Part shown: positions 61,623 through 64,000 of the stretch, piece after piece
How the letters are laid out: every line of letters starts with the position of its first letter
How positions within the stretch are numbered: the stretch's first letter is position 1
Source: Cycas panzhihuaensis
Lineage: Eukaryota; Cycadophyta
Assembly (NCBI GenBank): GCA_023213395.1
Contig: CM041465.1
Span: 213,845,741 to 213,909,740, forward strand
Length of the DNA: 64,000 nt
Direction of reading: 5' to 3'
Made by a program: the position numbers and the translations under genes
The notes under the pieces: model-generated
What the model saw: only the letters and a program-made list of their open reading frames with translations
Told to the model about the DNA's origin: nothing
Databases searched by the model: none

Positions 61623-64000
61623 TATGGTTTTGATATCTTGTTCACTAGATAGCCTATCTAGCCTATGATAGTAGTGAAATATGAGGTATTCTTTATTCAG
61701 CCAGATCTATACATATGTCAGTGACTTGCATAACAAATTAGATGGCACAGGAAGCAAGTTAAGCCACATACAGGATAAATATAATAGATATTAATGGTAT
61801 GTTAATATATTAATTTTATATGGATATTTCATTTGCATATATTGGGCCATATATTCATGGAGCATTTAGGTATTCACAACCATCCACATGATATTATATT
61901 TAGTTCATAAGTGAAGGCTTTTGTTAGTGTCCATTAATGGATTCATTATCACTCATGGACCATTTTAGAGGCATTTGCAAGTTTTTCACAACAAGATTCA
62001 CTACTAGAATGAGGACAACACATTGGTACATACTAAGTAGGTAACATACTTATATAACAACATGCTAATAAGTATAAATAGTTTGTGATAACACCAGAAA
62101 GGTATGCGACAATTTATATTTAAATGGCTTGATATGATGATCTTGACCTATGGAATATATATAAGGGTTGATTATCTTATTAAAATAACTGATATTTTAC
62201 ATATAAATAAATAAATTTGATGTATATGGCATAAATTATTTATGAGGGTATGACTATCTAGTTATTATGATAGAATATCAAACCCTAGATGACAATATGA
62301 ATTATTTCATTGAATGTATACAAATTACACATATTTATATTTAATTATGGCATGAAGATTTACATTACATGTAAATGAAATTTACATATGATGGTATGAT
62401 AATGTTGTTGAGGGCATATTATTATTATTATTATTATTCTAGCTTGCAGATGGGCCACATAGTCAATCTGCCTAGCTAGAGAAGTTCCCTTTACTCGCAC
62501 ATATGCCAATTTGGAAGGGAATAAAATATAGACTTGAAAATCTCATAGATGAGAGCCTACCCCATAGATGCTCACATAACCATTAAATATGGAGCTAATC
62601 CATCAACCTCTATTCCAGAAATATGCCTCAATCACCTTGATCTTACCACGATATATATTACCATACGGTAAGTGTATATCACTCGCTTGCTATGGAGAAT
62701 CCAATCTTATTGCAACCCTCTCTTACTGAACCCTATAGCTACAAATCTGGAAGAATATTAAAGTGTAATTTACACATGAGAAGAGATGAGTATATACCCT
62801 AACACATAGCCCTTACATTATACTCAGTTAGATCACCTACCACTTTACTTTATATGCGAATTGAATAGCACCTGAGGGAGATAGGTGGAATTTGGTTCAT
62901 TTGCCTTCAACCTGATCTCATATAGAGGAGAATTTCCATCACTCATATAGGAAGATCATATGTAATTTATGAACATCCAAATTAAACCATAACTAGACAT
63001 ATCTATATTCATGTACCCATAGATACCACGATTGAATAAATCATTGCTACTTGAAGATGCATAGTGGAGACATACCATGTATGTCCTTGCTACTGGTCTT
63101 TAATATGGAGAAAAATGATGAAGAAGCATTGTAAAATGCCCTATCACATGCCTTACATCCATGATGAAATGAAATGATACCCACTCAATCAACACAAGAA
63201 TTTTTGGAAGATTTTGTAGAGATTAGTTTTATTACATGCAGATGATAGAGGAATCTAATTAATCTGTTCACATATATAAACATGCTAATTTTTTTATAAA
63301 CCTAAAAAAATTATTTATACTTAGATTATTTGATTTAATTAGATTAAATAATTATTTTTAAATATGATTTTAACCCCTTAGAGGTCAGTAGGTGGTCATA
63401 TGATGAATCCATACAACTAGGGTTAATCCTCAAAGGGGCATATTTCTGATTTTTATAAATTGGATTGGATAATTTATATTTTTTCAAAATTTATATTTGA
63501 TATTTAATAAGATTTTAATTTTGTCATTTATTTTTAAAGGATCACGTACTTTTTAAAGGCCCATTGGTATATTTTCTTTTATATCTCATTACTTATGTAT
63601 CAGAATCATGTGCATTTATCATGTTGGAAAGTAGGATTTGAGATAGTAAAAAAGAGTGGTTGCACAACCTACTTTGGACAATAAAAGATAGAGAAAATTT
63701 AGATAAAGTTAATATAATGGCTCCAAACCTCATTTAGAGTGAATTCCACGTTTATTTTTAGAAAACTTTCAACCAATTCTAATGTTTTGTATAACTCCAA
63801 ACATGATGGTTAAGTTATTTTTGAAGAATGGTGGATGGAAAATAAAGTTTGGTTTAAAAGCAAGTATTTTAAGGCCTATTTATGACATTTTAGTTGAAAA
63901 AATTCATCAATTGAGAAACATTTGATGAATGTGTCACATAAGATATCCTTAATATACTATTTGTTCATTTTCCCCTTAACAATATCATATTTGGTCCGTG
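61623..64000 (+). other. No recognised gene; possible leader of the element starting before 61610
   Basis: AT-rich with no sustained frame on either strand. An (ATT)7-like run lies at 62417-62439. If the 61610 site is real, this would be untranslated leader or a non-coding element. Confidence 0.35.

Overview
The window looks like intergenic DNA from a large, repeat-rich plant nuclear genome, probably a seed plant and possibly a gymnosperm; the sequence alone does not fix the species. It holds plant-type Ty3/gypsy, Ty1/copia and LINE retrotransposons, all broken. It also holds very long (TA)n microsatellites, is AT-rich and CpG-poor almost throughout, and contains no bacterial-style operons. 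I find no intact host protein gene and no recognisable tRNA or rRNA gene.

Layout. 1-10283 is the inside of an old Tat-like Ty3/gypsy element on the + strand (gag, protease, RT, RNase H, integrase). Between its integrase (ends 5390) and a second, archaeal-type RNase H (9369-9768) lies a gene on the OPPOSITE strand (8093-6260). This encodes a plant mobile domain followed by an acidic/glycine-rich linker and a coiled coil, and it has a credible 128-bp intron. A putative 3' LTR starts at 10284. 13380-14669 holds a minus-strand DUF4283 (LINE ORF1-type) remnant, with an LTR/primer-binding site just beyond it at 14877-15050. 15050-18473 is AT-rich and shows no gene. 18731-23783 is a 5'-truncated minus-strand LINE, bounded by two copies of a ~165-bp direct repeat. 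23943-27410 is a 3.47-kb (TA)n-rich array. 27411-33626 has no recognised gene, but 29740-30890 is a CpG-rich island with promoter-like and splice-like signals.

33627-46918 is a minus-strand chromovirus-like Ty3/gypsy element (element B). Its gag is interrupted by a plus-strand Ty1/copia element (37536-44938) with a perfect 5-bp target duplication. 47000-47960 is a second LINE RT remnant. 48374-50050 is the 3' end of a third minus-strand gypsy element (element D). 50377-52018 and 57987-58858 are (TA)n arrays that bracket the best-preserved element, a 6-kb minus-strand chromovirus (element C, 52019-57986), with LTRs, primer-binding site, polypurine tract, gag-PR-RT-RNH-IN and a chromodomain-like tail. 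58859-64000 carries more microsatellites, a ~59-bp tandem repeat, and the 3' edge of an LTR with its primer-binding site at 61610.

How it fits together. The window records successive insertions: element B, then the copia inside it, then element C near or in a microsatellite. Hand-counted LTR divergence is about 15% for B, about 15% for the copia and about 7% for C. Decay is dominated by transitions, turning Gln/Trp codons into stops and catalytic Asp into Asn, as expected for long-term deamination of methylated cytosine. Several catalytic motifs are hit in the same way. The antisense plant-mobile-domain gene inside the Tat-like element is the most unusual structure. All percentages are counts by eye.
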